DNA from: JARRNO01 sp037384885
Lineage (GTDB): Bacteria > Acidobacteriota > UBA4820 > DSQY01
Direction: 5' to 3'
Length of the DNA stretch: 14,203 nt
NCBI GenBank assembly: GCA_037384885.1
Contig: JARRNO010000068.1
Coordinates: forward strand, 1-14,203
Shown: positions 13,896 through 14,203 of the stretch, piece by piece
Layout of the letters: every line of letters begins with the position of its first letter
Numbering within the stretch: position 1 is the first letter of the stretch
The notes under the pieces: model-generated
Databases searched by the model: none
The model's input: the letters and a program-made list of their open reading frames with translations, nothing else
What the model was told of the DNA's origin: nothing
Made by a program: the position numbers and the translations under genes

Positions 13896-14203
13896 GAGTT
13901 TGCAGAGAAGTAGAGGAAGTGCTCCGCCGCTATGACATCTTTGCCCGTTATGGAGGGGATGAATTTACCGTCCTTTTCCCGCAGACACGAATGGCGGACG
14001 CTCTATCGGTGGCCGAGCGAATCTCCCAGAAGGTTTACGGGATGAAACTCTCCAGCATTCGTAATCACCCCATCACCATCAGCGGAGGCTTGACTTCGCT
14101 GAGCGGAGACCACGAATCCATCGATTCCCTTCTCAAGGCCGCGGACAAGGCGCTTTACATGGCCAAAAAGCGCGGCCGCGGCCGAATCGTCGCCCGCGAC
14201 AGG
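13730..14203 (+). CDS. GGDEF diguanylate cyclase domain (second half of the broken gene), open at window end
   Basis: Frame differing from the receiver reading, 158 codons without a stop to the window edge. It begins with LTKVYNRRQF, the standard opening of GGDEF domains, followed by LLFDVDHFKDINDTFGH (metal and base binding), RYGGDEF (GGDEF at 13952-13966) and the end motif KAADKALYMAKKRGRGRI. An RxxD inhibitory site (RRYD) stands five residues before GGDEF, so feedback by cyclic di-GMP is expected. All catalytic residues are intact, which suggests recent damage or an error and not long-standing decay. No ATG with a good ribosome site is seen at its front, so independent translation is doubtful. 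It would make cyclic di-GMP from two GTP, controlled by phosphorylation of the receiver. Confidence 0.75.

Overview
The window is GC-rich, tightly packed bacterial chromosome. A lipoprotein-release (Lol) permease, a periplasmic HtrA protease and a membrane-anchored SurA/PpiD-type chaperone indicate a Gram-negative (diderm) host. Sigma-54 regulation, a lysS-lolC pair and a REC-GGDEF protein would fit Acidobacteriota, Desulfobacterota or Myxococcota-like lineages, but the phylum is an inference made without database searches. No tRNA, rRNA, CRISPR array, insertion sequence or phage gene was seen.

Left part (1-5450, minus strand). A sigma-54 (GG-N10-GC) promoter precedes an NtrC-family response regulator, which is followed after about 22 bases by an HtrA/DegP protease and a strong intrinsic terminator. 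The next promoter starts almost at the terminator's T-tract and drives lysS (TTG start), whose stop overlaps the ATG of a LolC/LolE permease that runs off the left edge.

Middle (5450-9413). A divergent region with nested dyads and a good sigma-70-like promoter leads rightward to an acyl-CoA synthetase. This gene converges, with 8 bases between, on a small exported DUF4097-like protein on the minus strand. After a 296-base gap, a promoter drives a 73-residue cysteine-rich zinc-binding protein that overlaps hemB (porphobilinogen synthase, zinc-type active site) by 11 bases.

Right part (9540-14203, plus strand). A well-formed promoter starts a run of envelope genes: a PpiD-like membrane-anchored chaperone, an exported PQQ-type beta-propeller and a NagZ-like beta-N-acetylhexosaminidase. 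A REC-GGDEF diguanylate cyclase follows, its two halves lying in different frames; the gene continues past the right edge.

The most unusual theme is that three proteins look as if internal blocks are missing: the AAA+ lid of the NtrC-family regulator (about 32 residues), the whole parvulin domain of the PpiD-like protein (about 90-100 residues), and the linker of the REC-GGDEF protein (with a frame change). Either these are real deletions or the assembly is faulty here; reads across the three junctions would settle it. The other attractive points are the apparent sigma-54 control of a sigma-54 activator-protease operon, and the zinc mini-protein coupled to hemB.
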